This document shows, in pieces, positions 50,446 through 61,784 of a stretch of DNA of 64,000 bases. Origin of the DNA: Lentinus brumalis (lineage: Eukaryota > Basidiomycota > Agaricomycetes > Polyporales > Polyporaceae); NCBI GenBank assembly GCA_001792895.1, contig MARA01000007.1, forward strand, positions 1,302,001-1,366,000. Direction: 5' to 3'. The notes below the pieces were generated by a model that saw nothing but the letters and a program-made list of their open reading frames with translations, was not told where the DNA came from and searched no databases. The position numbers and the translations under genes are program-made. Positions within the stretch are counted from its first letter, which is position 1. The number at the start of each line of letters is the position of its first letter.

Positions 50446-53400
50446 TTAGACACCACCGCCGCTCTTCTCGACGGGTATCCGCAGCCTCTCGGTCTTCCCC
50501 TTGGTCCCCGGTGCAGGCGCGAAGGCCACCTCCCTGAGCTCGGCGCAGATCTGCACAACAGAAAAATCGTGATCAGCATGCGAACGCGCACAGACGACAG
50601 AGACAAGCAAGAACACCCACCTCGACAAACTCATCAAAGTTGACCGACGACTGGCGCGCGAAGCCCGCCTCCTCCAAGACGTAGTCGCAGTCCTTCGCGC
50701 GCACGTCCTCGAACCCCGGCAAGCTCTTCACGAGCTCGTACACCTGGCGCGTCTCGAGCTTCGCGCCCTCCTGCGCCCTCGCCCCGAACTCGCTCCGCAG
50801 CGCCTCGACCTCGCCCGCCTCGAACTGCGCGCGGCTGTAGATCATCTCCTGCGCCGCGCGCCGCCTGTATTCGCTCGCGCGCTTCACCCGAGGACACCCT
50901 CGAAGCATTCGACGACGCCCCGCGGCTCGTTGGAAATCCGGCGCGGGGTCGCGTTCGGGGGAGGCCCATGCTCCCCAAAAACGAGGTCGCCTTGGCGGTC
51001 TCCTCCTTTGCGCGCGCGGAGGACCAATGCAGTTCCTCGGTCATGATCTCGACGACGCGGGGGAGCGCGTCGAGCGCGGCCTGCGCGTTGAGGAAGGAGA
51101 GGCGGCACCGGCGGGCAATCACGTCGATGGCAGTCTGGGCGTATTCGTGGCGGACGGCGTAGCGGACCTCGGCCTCGATGACTGGTGGCGAGTCAGTATT
51201 GTGAGGGGGGCAGAGGGGGCAGATTGTCCGAGGATGACTTACAGGGATATCCGGGTGCGAGGCGGACGCCGTGGAGCGGCCACGCCTTGCCAGTTGGCTG
51301 CGCATACGAGCATACTGTCCACGCGCAGTCGCCGTAGTTGTCCGACAGATGCTTTGCCACTTCGGTCTCGAGGCCATACTGCACAGACAGGGGTCAATTT
51401 GAGGCTGGACATCGCGCATACAACGATGCTGCTCACCCGCTGGACGAGTCCAATGAACATGTTCCGGCTCCAGCCGTCGCTGCCGACGAGCCTCAGGCGT
51501 TCCGTGATGCAGCCGCGCTTGACGCGATCCTTGAGGTCGAAGACCTCAATGGCCTTATCGACGGTCTCCTCGGCCATGGCACGGTACGTCGTCCACTTGC
51601 CACCGGCGATCGTCAGCAGACCGCTGTCGCTCACATGTATCATGTGGTTCCGCACGAGGCCCTCGGTGCTCGCAGCGTTGGGGTTTCTGACGAGCGGACG
51701 AAGGCCAGACCATGCGCTGAGAACGTCCCCGCGGCGGACCTTGATATCCGGGCTGAGGTACCGGCGCACCTCCTCCAAAATCCAGCGGATCTCCTCTTCC
51801 TGCGCACGGGGCTCGGTAGTAACCTCTGCGGGAGTATCGGTGGTACCAGCGATTGTGTTACCCTGCCAAGGGAGGAAGAAGATGACCCGTCCATCGGACG
51901 TCGCTGGGTCGAGCAGACCCATCGTGCGCGGAGAGTAGTAATTGGGAAGGGTGATGTGTGTGCCGGAGGAGGGCTGCACGATCGGCTTGTGCGCAGGGTT
52001 GTCCATCGTCAGGAGGGCATCCGAGAACGGTCCAGTAGCATTGACAATGCCCTTCGCGCGGATGTTGAACTCCTTTCCAGTCAGTGTGTCACGCACGCGC
52101 GCGCCCTGCAACTTGCCAGTGCCGGCCTTAACCAACGACGTCACCTCGACGTGGTTCGCAATAACTGCACCCTGCTGCACCGCGGTCATAATCAGCGCGA
52201 TGTTCATCCGCGAGTCGTTGTGTTGACCTGCAAGGGACGTCAGGCTAGATTGCATCCCAGAAACTGGCTCGACTTACCATCGTAATAGACCAAGGCGCCA
52301 ACCAAGCCATCCTGCTTGAGCATCGGGAAGGTCTCGAGAGCCTTGCCCTTGCTCATCAAATGTGAAGTTTCCATGTTCTCCTTCCCCGCTAGAAGGTCGT
52401 ACATCTTGCATCCCACCCAGTAGTAGGGGACCTGCCAATATCTGCGCCGAATTAGTCGTGTCTCACATGATACCGAGCAGGAGGCGCGTACTTGTATATT
52501 GGCAGCATGATGGGGAGCATCGCGGAGAGGTAAGGGGCGGTCTGAAGGAATATCTTGCGCTCATGAAGAGCCTCGACAACGAGTTTGTACTGTTCATAGT
52601 CGAGCTCCATGACGGCCTTCTGGAGGTAGCGCACACCTCCATGTACGAGCTTGGTCGACTTCGACGAGGTTCCTGTCCATATTGAATGTCTGTCAGATGG
52701 TCTCCAGCGAGCACGGAGATTGCGAGAAATCGACCAAACCGAACCTCAACGCCATCGCCGGCAGCCCGCTACCGTACGTCACAGGCGATCCGTATGGTTT
52801 TCCGGCTGTCTTCGCTGCCCCTCAACCAGCTACAGTATGCCGCGAACGTGAAACCGCAAATCCCACGTTCAGACAAGTGCCTCTCCGAGGTCCCCCCTGG
52901 CGCGTACTACGACGCACGTTTAAGCCAACACTCCGTCCGGCACTAGTGAGGGTATTGAGCCTCGCGCACTCGCCGGAGTTTACCAGTCTCACAGAGATCT
53001 CTGCGTAACGCTGGCAGAGGTGCAACATCGGAAAACTTCAATGGAGTATCGTTGCCGGGCTTTCTGTGCGACCACGGGGCAGGAGATATATATGTGATCG
53101 ACACTGACAGCGGCGGTGTCTCTACAACTGCGCGCGAATGTCTTGGACCACACCACGAGTATGCATAGACAACGCGAAAGCACACGGCCCCGCGACGTAG
53201 TTGCACCTCCATGCTTCAGCGGAACCTCGGGCAAGCAAGCCCGCCAGCGGCCCGCTATAGCACGCCACAAGAGGTTCGGCGTGATCGACTGATCCCTCGG
53301 CCGTCTGTGCTCGACCTGCCACCGCGCGACCCAACTATGTATGCCGCAAACGTCTGCACGTCTGAGGTTGCGAGTCCTCTCCAACGTTCAGTTTCGCGCG

Positions 53401-53802
53401 CGCGCGAGACTAGACACTTTCTCCGAAGTTCCTCCCGGCCCGTACTATGACGCACGTTCTATGCCAGCATCAGCACTCACCTGCACTGAAGTCATCCCGC
53501 TCGACGAGCGCAACTCTGAGGCCTCTGCTCGCCGCGTCCACAGCGACACCAGCACCCGTAGCACCACCTCCTACGATAAGGAGGTCGAACTCTTCAGTGG
53601 GGTCTTCGCCCGAGGCCTTCAATGCATCGAGCATCTGCTGTCTTGAAGGGGGCGTCCATGGCGGAGGTGGTCGACGGGTCTCCTTCGTCGACGGTGGGTA
53701 CGAGGGGCCGGAGTTGAGGTAAAAGTATCCGCCTGCCGCGGCGACGGCGGTGGACCCCGAGACTACCGCGAGAGCACGGCGCGAGACAAGCTTGCGAAGC
53801 AT
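50446..53802 (-). CDS. GUT2: GUT2, mitochondrial FAD-dependent glycerol-3-phosphate dehydrogenase
   Basis: Inner-membrane flavoenzyme that oxidises glycerol-3-phosphate to dihydroxyacetone phosphate and passes electrons to ubiquinone (glycerol shuttle). Seven exons: 53802-53481, 52672-52492, 52441-52278, 52227-51437, 51378-51243, 51181-50621 and 50550-50446. It begins with a basic presequence ([16 protein letters not shown]) and a short hydrophobic stretch, then the FAD motif [12 protein letters not shown], the signature [43 protein letters not shown] and [16 protein letters not shown]. The C-terminus has the calcium-binding-like region ([19 protein letters not shown]) and ends EKSGGGV. In exon 6 the frame shifts between 50960 and 50885; two lost bases (G/C runs 50957-50961 and 50887-50889) or a weak 52-nt intron would fix it. 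Intron 1 is 808 nt. Confidence 0.93.
52673..53480 (+). repeat. Diverged duplicated unit inside GUT2 intron 1
   Basis: Two related units, about 52800-52930 and 53300-53465, lie inside the 808-nt first intron of GUT2. On the strand opposite GUT2 both read YAANV followed by SEVPPG(A/P)YYDAR. Over the 11 codons of the second motif, five differ at synonymous positions and only one changes the residue (A to P). Reading frames are interrupted between YAANV and SEVPPG in the second unit. This looks like a repeated coding sequence, now probably decayed, or exons of a nested antisense gene. No family recognised. Confidence 0.45.
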
Positions 53803-54145
53803 GGGATACGTCGCTCAGCGAAGAGCGAGTATGAGGGGAGAGGGGGGTCGACGTCGACGTGGAAGTCGGGGTCGGGGATGTGGACGAGGTCAAAAGTCCT
53901 CCGAATCCGAGACTCGGAGTCCTCGCATTTCGCGTATCGGGCCGACGGCCCGCGACAACGATTAGTCCGGTGCCGCACGGAGCGCTAGCGGCTTGCTGAG
54001 CTGGCTCAAACCTCTGCCTAAACCACCTTGAAACCACCTCCTCCTCATTGCTACTTATCCTCTTCAAGTCTTCGTATGTAAGTGCTACAGTATGCCTGAG
54101 ATGACAGTGCGAGCATCCTAACTGCAGCGAGCACAGCGGACAGAC
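53803..54145. promoter_or_regulatory. Divergent upstream region of GUT2 and the first F-box gene
   Basis: 343 bases between divergent starts; must hold both promoters. No TATA box seen. Not coding. Confidence 0.4.
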
Positions 54146-55786
54146 ATGCATGAAGCACTGCGCATCCCGGAGATACTGTCACATATCTGTACGTTCGCGG
54201 AGAAGTGTTCGCTCGCCAGACTCGCCAGGTGCTGCAGCAGGTTTCAAGAGCCTGCGAACATGGTGCTTTGGGAACATCCTCCGAACATCCTACCGCTCAT
54301 ACGATGTTTTCCCGGTGACGTGTGGTCTGTGGCTGAAAGCCCGGAGGGATCCAGTGAACTTGTAAGTCCGTCCGATTGCATGCAGCAACCACCGCAACTT
54401 ACTCCGCAATGCTACAATTACCCAGTCCTTTATGCGTCCCCGGGGCCGCAAGATTGGCATAGGTTCATTGACCACTCAAGATACGTGCGATATTTGAGCA
54501 CCAACATGCGAGGCAAACCGATGTCTCTTCACCGTGAGGTACTGTTGCTGATGGCAGCACTCCGCCCGGCAGTTGAGCTCTTCCCAAAGCTCAGGACCCT
54601 TTCTTGGTGCGGCGCAGGGGGGGTCCTCGACTGTGAACACCTTCCCGTCGTCTTGTCTTTAACTGGGCTATCGCTTCAGTTTGTGTCCATTCAGTGCTGG
54701 CCGCTCCATTTGGACCAGAAAATGATATTGCAGACCTCGCTCGCCCTGCTGGCAAGTCGCTCTCCGCGAGTTCAACGCATTTCTGTACGGTTCAAATTAC
54801 GCACTCATCATCGGCCGACAGCTCCATCGCCAATGCAGACACTTCCTTCCGGCTTCACCAACCTCGGGGAATTTGTCCACAGAGGAAGCGCTTTAGGCGA
54901 GCATTCCTTCAAAGCTCTTGCCGGATTACAGAGTCTTCGTGCTCTCGACGTTCAGCTCCCATGCGGGCTGTCGTGGTCCGTCGCCGGGATGCCTTCCCAG
55001 CCGTTCACGAATCTCAAGAAGCTTGTGCTAGCAACCACGTTGCCGTCTTACGCGGCATTCAGTTTCCTGCTTGCTCTCCCGAGCGTGGAGGAATTATCCC
55101 TGATCATCACCGGATACTCAGAAGAACGTGAGCCTGGGCTATTAGCAGCTTCGGTTCGACGCCAATCCTTGCCCTCGACCCTCAGCCGCATACATATCAC
55201 ACACGAGATCGCGGACTGGCACTCGGCAGAGGCTCCTGCCCTTTCATCCCATCATCTTCGTCCGTTCCTCGAGTTCCGTGACATTGTCGAGTTTTCCTAC
55301 CGGCCTCCATTCAAGCTTTCCCTCGACAACTGGTTCTTCACTGACATGGCGAAGGCATGGCCTCGACTACGTGACCTCTGCGTCGCGTGTGCAGACCGGA
55401 ATATCACGGCGCACCCTTCCCTCCCGACTCTCTACATACTCCCTGCTTTCGCCGCAAACTGCCCTGATCTATCGAAGTTGGCACTCACTCTGAACGCGGA
55501 GGGTCGGGTGGCAAAATGCCACCGTGTTGACGAGGAGTACCCCAGTGCGAGCAAGTCCGATGCGAGCAAGTCCAAACTCACTTGCATGGAGGTCATCGCT
55601 TCTCCCATCATCAACCCGGGTTACGTAGCGAGATACCTCGCGCAAGTGTTCCCCGAAATTGTCAGTTTTCGAGCGAGCGAGTTCACCGATACCGCGCAGG
55701 GTCGTACCTGGCGGCTGGGGTGGGAGGAAGTCGGGCAATATCTCCCGGTGTTCACGGATTGGCAGAAGGACGCCGAGCCGCGCTGA
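54146..55786 (+). CDS. F-box protein, family copy 1
   Basis: F-box protein of about 525 residues, presumably a substrate receptor of an SCF ubiquitin ligase; substrate unknown. The N-terminus LRIPEILSHICTFAEKCSLA, then LARCCSRFQEPANMVLW, is the F-box helix set, followed by a long region of repeated leucine-rich strands (LRALDVQLPCG, LPSVEELSLIITG). The uninterrupted frame 54146-55786 is misleading: comparison with copies 2 and 3 shows a 64-nt intron (54362-54425, GTAAGT...CCCAG), after which one extra C at the run 54438-54441 gives RPPGPQDW, matching RPPGPKDW in copy 3. The intron's extra base and the missing base cancel, hiding both. Confidence 0.8.
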   Translation: MHEALRIPEILSHICTFAEKCSLARLARCCSRFQEPANMVLWEHPPNILPLIRCFPGDVWSVAESPEGSSELVSPSDCMQQPPQLTPQCYNYPVLYASPGPQDWHRFIDHSRYVRYLSTNMRGKPMSLHREVLLLMAALRPAVELFPKLRTLSWCGAGGVLDCEHLPVVLSLTGLSLQFVSIQCWPLHLDQKMILQTSLALLASRSPRVQRISVRFKLRTHHRPTAPSPMQTLPSGFTNLGEFVHRGSALGEHSFKALAGLQSLRALDVQLPCGLSWSVAGMPSQPFTNLKKLVLATTLPSYAAFSFLLALPSVEELSLIITGYSEEREPGLLAASVRRQSLPSTLSRIHITHEIADWHSAEAPALSSHHLRPFLEFRDIVEFSYRPPFKLSLDNWFFTDMAKAWPRLRDLCVACADRNITAHPSLPTLYILPAFAANCPDLSKLALTLNAEGRVAKCHRVDEEYPSASKSDASKSKLTCMEVIASPIINPGYVARYLAQVFPEIVSFRASEFTDTAQGRTWRLGWEEVGQYLPVFTDWQKDAEPR

Positions 55787-56300
55787 ACTGGGTCGGAAGG
55801 CTCAAGCGGAGGACTCGACTGGCGTCATATCCGTTGGAGCACGACTTCAGGGGTGAAAGCCATACGGAAGGGCTAGGTGACTGACTGTCTGTGACTGTGC
55901 GGACTCGAGTACTTACCTGTACGGCGTGACCATCTATCCTAAGCTTGCGTGCGGCGCGTTGCACAAGTACTACTTAGACTACATATGTACTATGTACCTG
56001 CAAGCCGACTCGCTGATCGGGTTATTATATTGACCGCATATGCATGATCAGTGTCCGACTTGGCCAAGTCACGGTGTGAGTTAGTTGAAGTACTTGTACA
56101 GTATTGTGGGACATGACCACGGCGCCCGCCGTTTAAGTCGTGACTGTGAAAGTCGTCAGAGCGCCTCTAGGCTGAGGTCATGCTTCAACTTGACTTCGAA
56201 CCACCACCACCACCACCACCACCACCACCACCACCACTGCCCCCGCTGTGCTTTTGGTCATCCCTTCACGTCTTGTGTTTACTTTGGAGACATCCGCGAC
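55787..56300. other. Intergenic region between F-box copies 1 and 2
   Basis: 514 bases on the same strand; promoter and leader of copy 2. Contains the CCA microsatellite listed separately. The open frame extends upstream of 56301 only because that repeat has no stops. Confidence 0.45.
56201..56236 (+). repeat. (CCA)12 microsatellite
   Basis: Twelve perfect CCA units, about 65 bases before the ATG of F-box copy 2. Read in frame it would encode a polyhistidine run, but it lies upstream of the ATG that aligns with the other copies, so I place it in the 5' leader. Confidence 0.9.
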
Positions 56301-57961
56301 ATGCATAGAGCGCTCGATATCCCGGAATTGGTCGTCCATATCTGCACATTTGCTGATGACGCTACGTTGGCGCAACTCGCGCGATGTTGCAGCTCCATCC
56401 ACGACTCAGTGGTACGAGTACTGTGGTCTGACCTCCCCGGGATGGCGCCTGTGGTCAAGTGCTTTCCTGAAACCCTTTGGGTGAAACGAATAGACAAATT
56501 GGTGAGAGACCTCGCGGCGTCCATTTCGTCGCTTCTATCTCGGTCGAATCGAATACTGAGCTGGTGCATGCGACAGAGTCTCGTAGGCCCACCACTTCCC
56601 AGGGATTGGCTCAGAGTGTATCATTACTCTCAACACGTACGGGTTCTGGGCATGGATCACTCGATGGACCGTTCGTGCTCAGGCATGGTCGATTCTCAAG
56701 CCCTGAGGATCATAAGTACCCTTAAACCCTCTCTTCTCTTTCCGAAGCTGTGTTCCATTGTGCGCTGCCCTTGTATGGAGCGTATGGGGCACGAGTGCAT
56801 ACCCGCACTGTTGTCTCTTTGTGGTCCGTATCTTCGGAAGGTGGATTTGGGCTGGCTCCAGTACCTCCCCGATCTCCTCACGTCGACCCTGTCTTCAATC
56901 TTCGTTCGATTTTTGCATCTCGAATCCTTTTCCATATCCTTCTTTCTCGAGGGGTTACCTTTTGCAAAGGATCGACCTTCGCGGAAACTGATGCTCCCAC
57001 CATTCGCCGCTCACCAACTCACGAGGTTCAGCTGCCTCAATATTCCCCTGGAGGATGAGTCGTTCAATCTCATCTCACAATTTCCGCGCCTTCGCTATCT
57101 GTGTTGCGAGGTCTCTAGCACTGCCGACCTGTCATCGTTTGCCAGAGGACCCGTACCCTTCCCAGCTCTGAAGCAAGTGGACGTCAAGATTGCGGTGTGG
57201 CGCTACGTCGACTTCAGCAAGGTCTACCTGCCTGGCGTTGACGACGCGGAGTTGACATTCACTGAACTCGGAGATGCCGACCAACTACCCGTTGCGATCT
57301 CTCATATTCCCAAGCAGTTCTCTGCCTCTGCACTCCGACATCTGAAAGTCCTCGCCTTCCGCCGCACGGGCGGTCAGGCTGGGCGGGTGCTCCCTTCCCC
57401 CTTCGTCCGTTGCTCGACTTCAGAGAGCTGATGTCGCTCCGACTGCAGTTGGCGTGCGATCTACGCTTGGATGATCAGGTATGCGCCGACATGGCCCATG
57501 CCTGGTGTCATATGCAGTATCTTGGAATCTCAACATTCCGCGAACTTGTACTCGACCTGCCTACCCTTGAGGGACTCATTCCGTTCGCGATTCACTGTAC
57601 GCAACTCGTCCATCTCAGCTTGTACGTGAACGCACGGGACTTCAATGAGGCAACGATGGCACTACCGCGGAGGCTCGAAAGATCTCCGCTGACATCCCTG
57701 CACGTTGGCGACTCCCCCATCTCCCGTCCCGACCGCGTGGCGGCGTTCCTTTCACGTATGTTCCCTCACCTGAGGAGCATCTCGCATTGGAAATCCCATG
57801 AGCAAAGCCCTGAAGCCGAAGCGCGGGACAGAGACTGGAACGAGGTCCAGCGGTATATATCGCTCTTCGCGGAGATACGGGAAGACGAACGCCGTTGGGT
57901 GGAACTTGAACGCGACAAGGAGGACAAGCCTTCCGGCCTCGTGCGCGGTGATGGCCAGTGA
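56301..57961 (+). CDS. F-box protein, family copy 2
   Basis: Paralogue of the flanking F-box genes. The start MHRALDIPELVVHICTFADD aligns with MHEALRIPEILSHICTFAEK and MHKSLRIPEILLHICAFADD. A 75-nt intron (56502-56576, GTGAGA...GACAG) lies where copies 1 and 3 have theirs; it is a multiple of three, so the frame stays open through it. After it come SLVGPPLPRDWLRVYHYS, leucine-rich strands and, near the end, MAHAWCHMQYLGIS, LPTLEGLIPFAIHC and ISRPDRVAAFLSRMFPHL, shared with copy 3. The frame breaks once: one extra C at the run 57397-57401 joins VLPSP to PLLDFREL. Likely an SCF substrate receptor by family. Confidence 0.8.
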
Positions 57962-58311
57962 ATGCACAGACCCGTGATGACGATGATCAGGTCGTATACA
58001 CATTTCAAGACCCATTTCGCATGTGCCATGTAAAGCCCCATTTTTGTCTTTGGTGATGGAAGCAGCATGAACTGGGTGCGATGGACCGTGATGACTGCAC
58101 GGCACTCGGCGCTGGCATTACTTTACATTGACGGGGTCACCCTGCGCGAAGGTTTACTCCAGGTATAGTCCAATGCATCAAGGTGTACATACAACAGGTC
58201 GTGGTAGAAGGATTCTGATCGCATCGAGTTGCATCCGGTCGAATGCATCTCCTGCTATAGAGTATCTGTCGCCATCGCGACTCGCCGGTCTCTAGAAAAG
58301 ACCATCGCAGC
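57962..58311. other. Convergent 3' region
   Basis: 350 bases between the stop of F-box copy 2 and the stop of the convergent carrier gene. Nothing else seen. Confidence 0.4.
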
Positions 58312-59852
58312 TCATACTCCTGTGATCTCTCTGAGGTATTCTGTACACTCGGTAAGCCAACGACACCACACACGTAAATTCCCCCGAGGAGCCACATACC
58401 TCGCGTAAGCTCAAACGTTGCGAATGTCGCACCCGCGGCGGGTATGCTGCATGACACCTAGGTGAGTTTCGTACTTTATATTAAGGACGCATCATGGCGC
58501 AATCACCTTCGCAGTACTAAGTGGGGGGACGAGGTCATGAGTCGGTCGCCATGCTTAGTATATAGTGTCACTTACATGATGGGGTGAGACCGCGGAACAG
58601 ACCAGACCTATTGAAAGGTACCTATGTCAATACCGCAAAGCGGCAGCAATGTGATGCACTTACGCCCCAGACTCTGCGATGACCGTTCTAATCTCTCGCA
58701 CGATGTACTGCAGAGGTGTGCCCTCGGGCGGGGTCGCTCGTAGTTGTATCCGCGACTTGACGACGTCTGCAGAGCGGAAAGTGAGACAACGATGCGTATG
58801 ACTCGCACAAAGCCTGTAAACACACCAAGGGGATAGCATGCTAACCAGTATGCGATCTGCGGAGGAATCAACACGAGCAGTGAACAAGCGGTGGGGGACA
58901 CGTACGCCTCCTGTTGAACCGCTAGCCAACAAAGCCCATACTGGAATCTCCTTGCCGTACTTCTGACTAAACTTCCTCTTCGAGAACTCAAAGGCTGAAT
59001 AACGCCAATTAGCACAATAGGACTCTCGCCAAAGCCTTCCAGTGCTCACCAGTGTAAAACCTGAGGCACCCTAGTTCAATCATGAGCTCCTTGCTTGTAG
59101 AATGCGGGTACTCACCCTGCATATGCGGGAATTTCTCGTGCGACGGTGACCCAGTACCCGCGCATGATACCTCTCCTGAGTCCCCACTCTCTCCACATGT
59201 CGCTGACCACCGCGCGCAAGCGTTTGTCTCCCGGAGAACCATACTGGCCTTGCATGCGCACCTTGAACATCTCAACTGCCAGTGCCGATCAGCCTCTCCC
59301 GCGTGCCCGTGCGCGGCATGCTCTCACCTGGGCTCGCAAGGATGGCATTCACCGCGCCCGCCATGGCACCGGCCAAAGCAGTCTCCTTGAGGGAGAGCTG
59401 GGGGAACGGGGAGATGACACGCTTCGAGATACCGTACGCAGCAAAGAGCAACGAGTTCACGCCGGCAATACCAACCAGTGGACTGGCCATGCCTGCGCAT
59501 GCCCTGTCAGTAGGCCGTCTGGTGTGGTGCAAGAGCGCAGCACTCACCCTTGTAAAGCGCGAAGAACCCCTCCTTCCGTAACGTCTGCACCAGGATGTCC
59601 ATGGGGCCTTTCTGTGCGTCCACGACTCAGCGACCCTTCCCCGCACGTGCGACGCATTACTCACAAACATTCCCGCTGCATTGTAGATGCTCACTGTCAG
59701 CACCTATCACGTCCAACACGGCTCACAAGAAGGACTCAACTGGGTGCCGTCTGCGCGCGGGTCTTGATGGTGTCGAGTGGCTGCCCGACTATGACCTGCG
59801 CTGCGCCGCCAACGCTTCCCGCAAGGAGCTCGTTGATCGTCGACGCGTCCAT
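58312..59852 (-). CDS. Mitochondrial carrier (SLC25) protein
   Basis: Six-helix inner-membrane metabolite carrier of about 300 residues, closest by eye to the YMC/carnitine/ornithine group. Exons include 59852-59741, 59693-59665, 59611-59548, 59492-59328, 59275-59116, an 11-nt exon 59060-59050, and 58994 onward. The start MDASTINELLAGSVGGAAQV leads to the first carrier motif QPLDTIKTRAQ; the second is SPVEMFKVRMQGQY (Glu in place of Asp, as in this group); the third is YPLDVVKSRIQL. GLFRGLTPS and IPAAGATFATFELTR close the last repeat, and the frame ends EYLREITGV at 58312. The junction 58457-58576 does not keep phase as written, so a few residues before IPAAG are unresolved. It sits between two F-box copies on the opposite strand. 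Confidence 0.85.
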
Positions 59853-60121
59853 GATGTCGAACCAAGCACAGAAGACACAAGCAGGACGAGATGGGAGTCG
59901 GGAGAGAGCTACTGTCTACATACATACACGATTGCGCGATCATGCGTGCGACATTCGTCGCGCTGGTAAGTACGCGGTGAGACGGCTGACGGTCCGGGAA
60001 TCGGCCCGATCACCTACTTATGTACCGCAGTCCAGCTGCAGTGTGTCGAACGCGGGTCGAGCTCCCACCACCACCGTCGCTTTCCTCGCAACCTCCCTGG
60101 TCAATCTAGCGACGTCGCAAC

Positions 60122-61784
60122 ATGCATAAATCACTCCGTATACCAGAGATCCTCCTCCACATCTGTGCGTTCGCGGACGATCGCACGCTCGCTGTACTCG
60201 CGAGGTGCTGCAGCCCATTTCACGAATGTGCCACACAAGTACTGTGGCACCATCTCCGTTCATTGGCACCCTCGTACGGTGCTTTCCGTCGGATATGTGG
60301 AGAGAACGAGGAGGAGAGCTGGTAAGTCACGATCTTGCCTTTCGGTGGATGCGCCTCCCTAGGATCACGGCTACGTCTGTCACGGACGCAACTGACGCGT
60401 TCTTCAGGAGCTCTTGAGGCCACCCGGACCAAAGGACTGGCCCAGGGTCCTCCATTATTCGCGACATGTGCGGCGCTTGGAACGCAATTTATTTGACAAA
60501 TCGTCACTCCCGAAGTTGCATCCTCAAGTGTTGTGGATGATAGCTGCGCTGAACCCTGCCCTTGTCCTCTTGCCAAATCTGCGACGGTTCGCATGGACGC
60601 ATTGGTCGTGCATACCGACAGAATGCATTCCTGCACTGCTGTCTCTCTTCCCCGCGGACGTACGACACATCGCTCTCGGGAAGATGAGCTATCTCCCTGA
60701 CATCCTGCCATCGATTTCGTCCTATATTACCGACAAGTTCATCTCCCTCGATTTCTTGGGATTAACATTCGCGTCCTCGGGGATCTCTGCTCCGGAACTG
60801 TCACTTCCGCTGCTGACGCACTCTTTGACTCAATTGCATTGCGATAGCGACATCTCTTTTGATAAAGAGTCCTTCAATCTCTTGTCTCAGTTGCCAAACC
60901 TGCGCTCTCTGAGCTGTATGCTACCGGACATTCGCAGCCTTTCTTCATCCGCCGGAGACTCGTTATCCGTCCCCTTTCCAGCTCTACAGACATTGCACAT
61001 TACAGCCACTACGCATTGCTACAGCGCGTTCACCGAGATCGCCAGCTTGCAGGGCGTGCATACCGTGCAATTGACTTTCACGGAAGTCGTAACAGTCCAG
61101 CAACTACCGCTCTTGTTCGCTGCGATTCGAAGGCAATTCTCGCCCTCAACCCTCACGAGCCTAACAGTCCTAGTCACGCACCGCGCCGACACTGAGCGGT
61201 TGATCCTTGTCCCTTCACACATGTCCCCCTTGCTCAAATTCAGGAGGCTGCTTGTGTTTAATCTGAGGGTTCACGGGGAACCTCGCTTAGACGATGAAGC
61301 ATGTTCCGAGATGGCTCATGCCTGGCCTCACATACGGTCTCTCACAATTACATCATCTCACCCCTTGACAGACGACATTCATGGTCTTCCTACCCTCGAG
61401 GGGCTTGTCCCGTTCGCGGTCCTCTGCCCTCATCTCGCATACCTCAAAATCCGGTTCAATGCCCAGGACATCCAGCAGCCAACACTGTCGTTTCCTCACA
61501 GATTAGAAAGGCCTTCGCTCACAAATCTCTATGTTCACTGTTGCCCCATCTCCCGTCCTGACAGCGTCGCCGCCTTCCTTGCCCGCATGTTCCCTAGGCT
61601 GACATGTGTTCTCGCGTACGACTTCAAAAACACAGGCAGCCACGGACGCGAATGGAAGAAGAATTGGGAAGAGGTACAGCGGTATCTACCACTCTTCGCC
61701 CGCATTCGGGCAGACGAACGCCAATGGGTGGAGGTCGAACGCGAGAGCGAGGCCGGTCGCCGCATTCGGTCGGTCGATCAGTGA
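60122..61784 (+). CDS. F-box protein, family copy 3
   Basis: Third member of the local F-box family. It starts MHKSLRIPEILLHICAFADD with the LARCCSPFHECATQVLW helix. The frame breaks at the CCC 60269-60271; one extra C gives LAPLVRCFPSDMWRERGGEL, matching copies 1 and 2. An intron then follows (60322-60407, GTAAGT...TTCAG), joining to ELLRPPGPKDWPRVLHYSRH. The body is leucine-rich (LLPNLRRFAW, LLSQLPNLRSLSCML) and the C-terminus has MAHAWPHIRSLTITS, LPTLEGLVPFAVLCPHLAYL and ISRPDSVAAFLARMFPRL, then RYLPLFARIRADERQWVEVE. Probable SCF substrate receptor. The carrier gene separates it from copies 1 and 2. Confidence 0.82.

Noticed and set aside
50885..50936. A 52-nt intron (GTCGTC...ATACAG) to repair GUT2 exon 6.
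   Set aside because: The phase works, but the donor is unlike the other GUT2 donors; left open as an alternative to two missing bases.
56085..56300. N-terminal extension of F-box copy 2 with a polyhistidine run.
   Set aside because: The run is a CCA microsatellite; the ATG at 56301 aligns with the other two copies.
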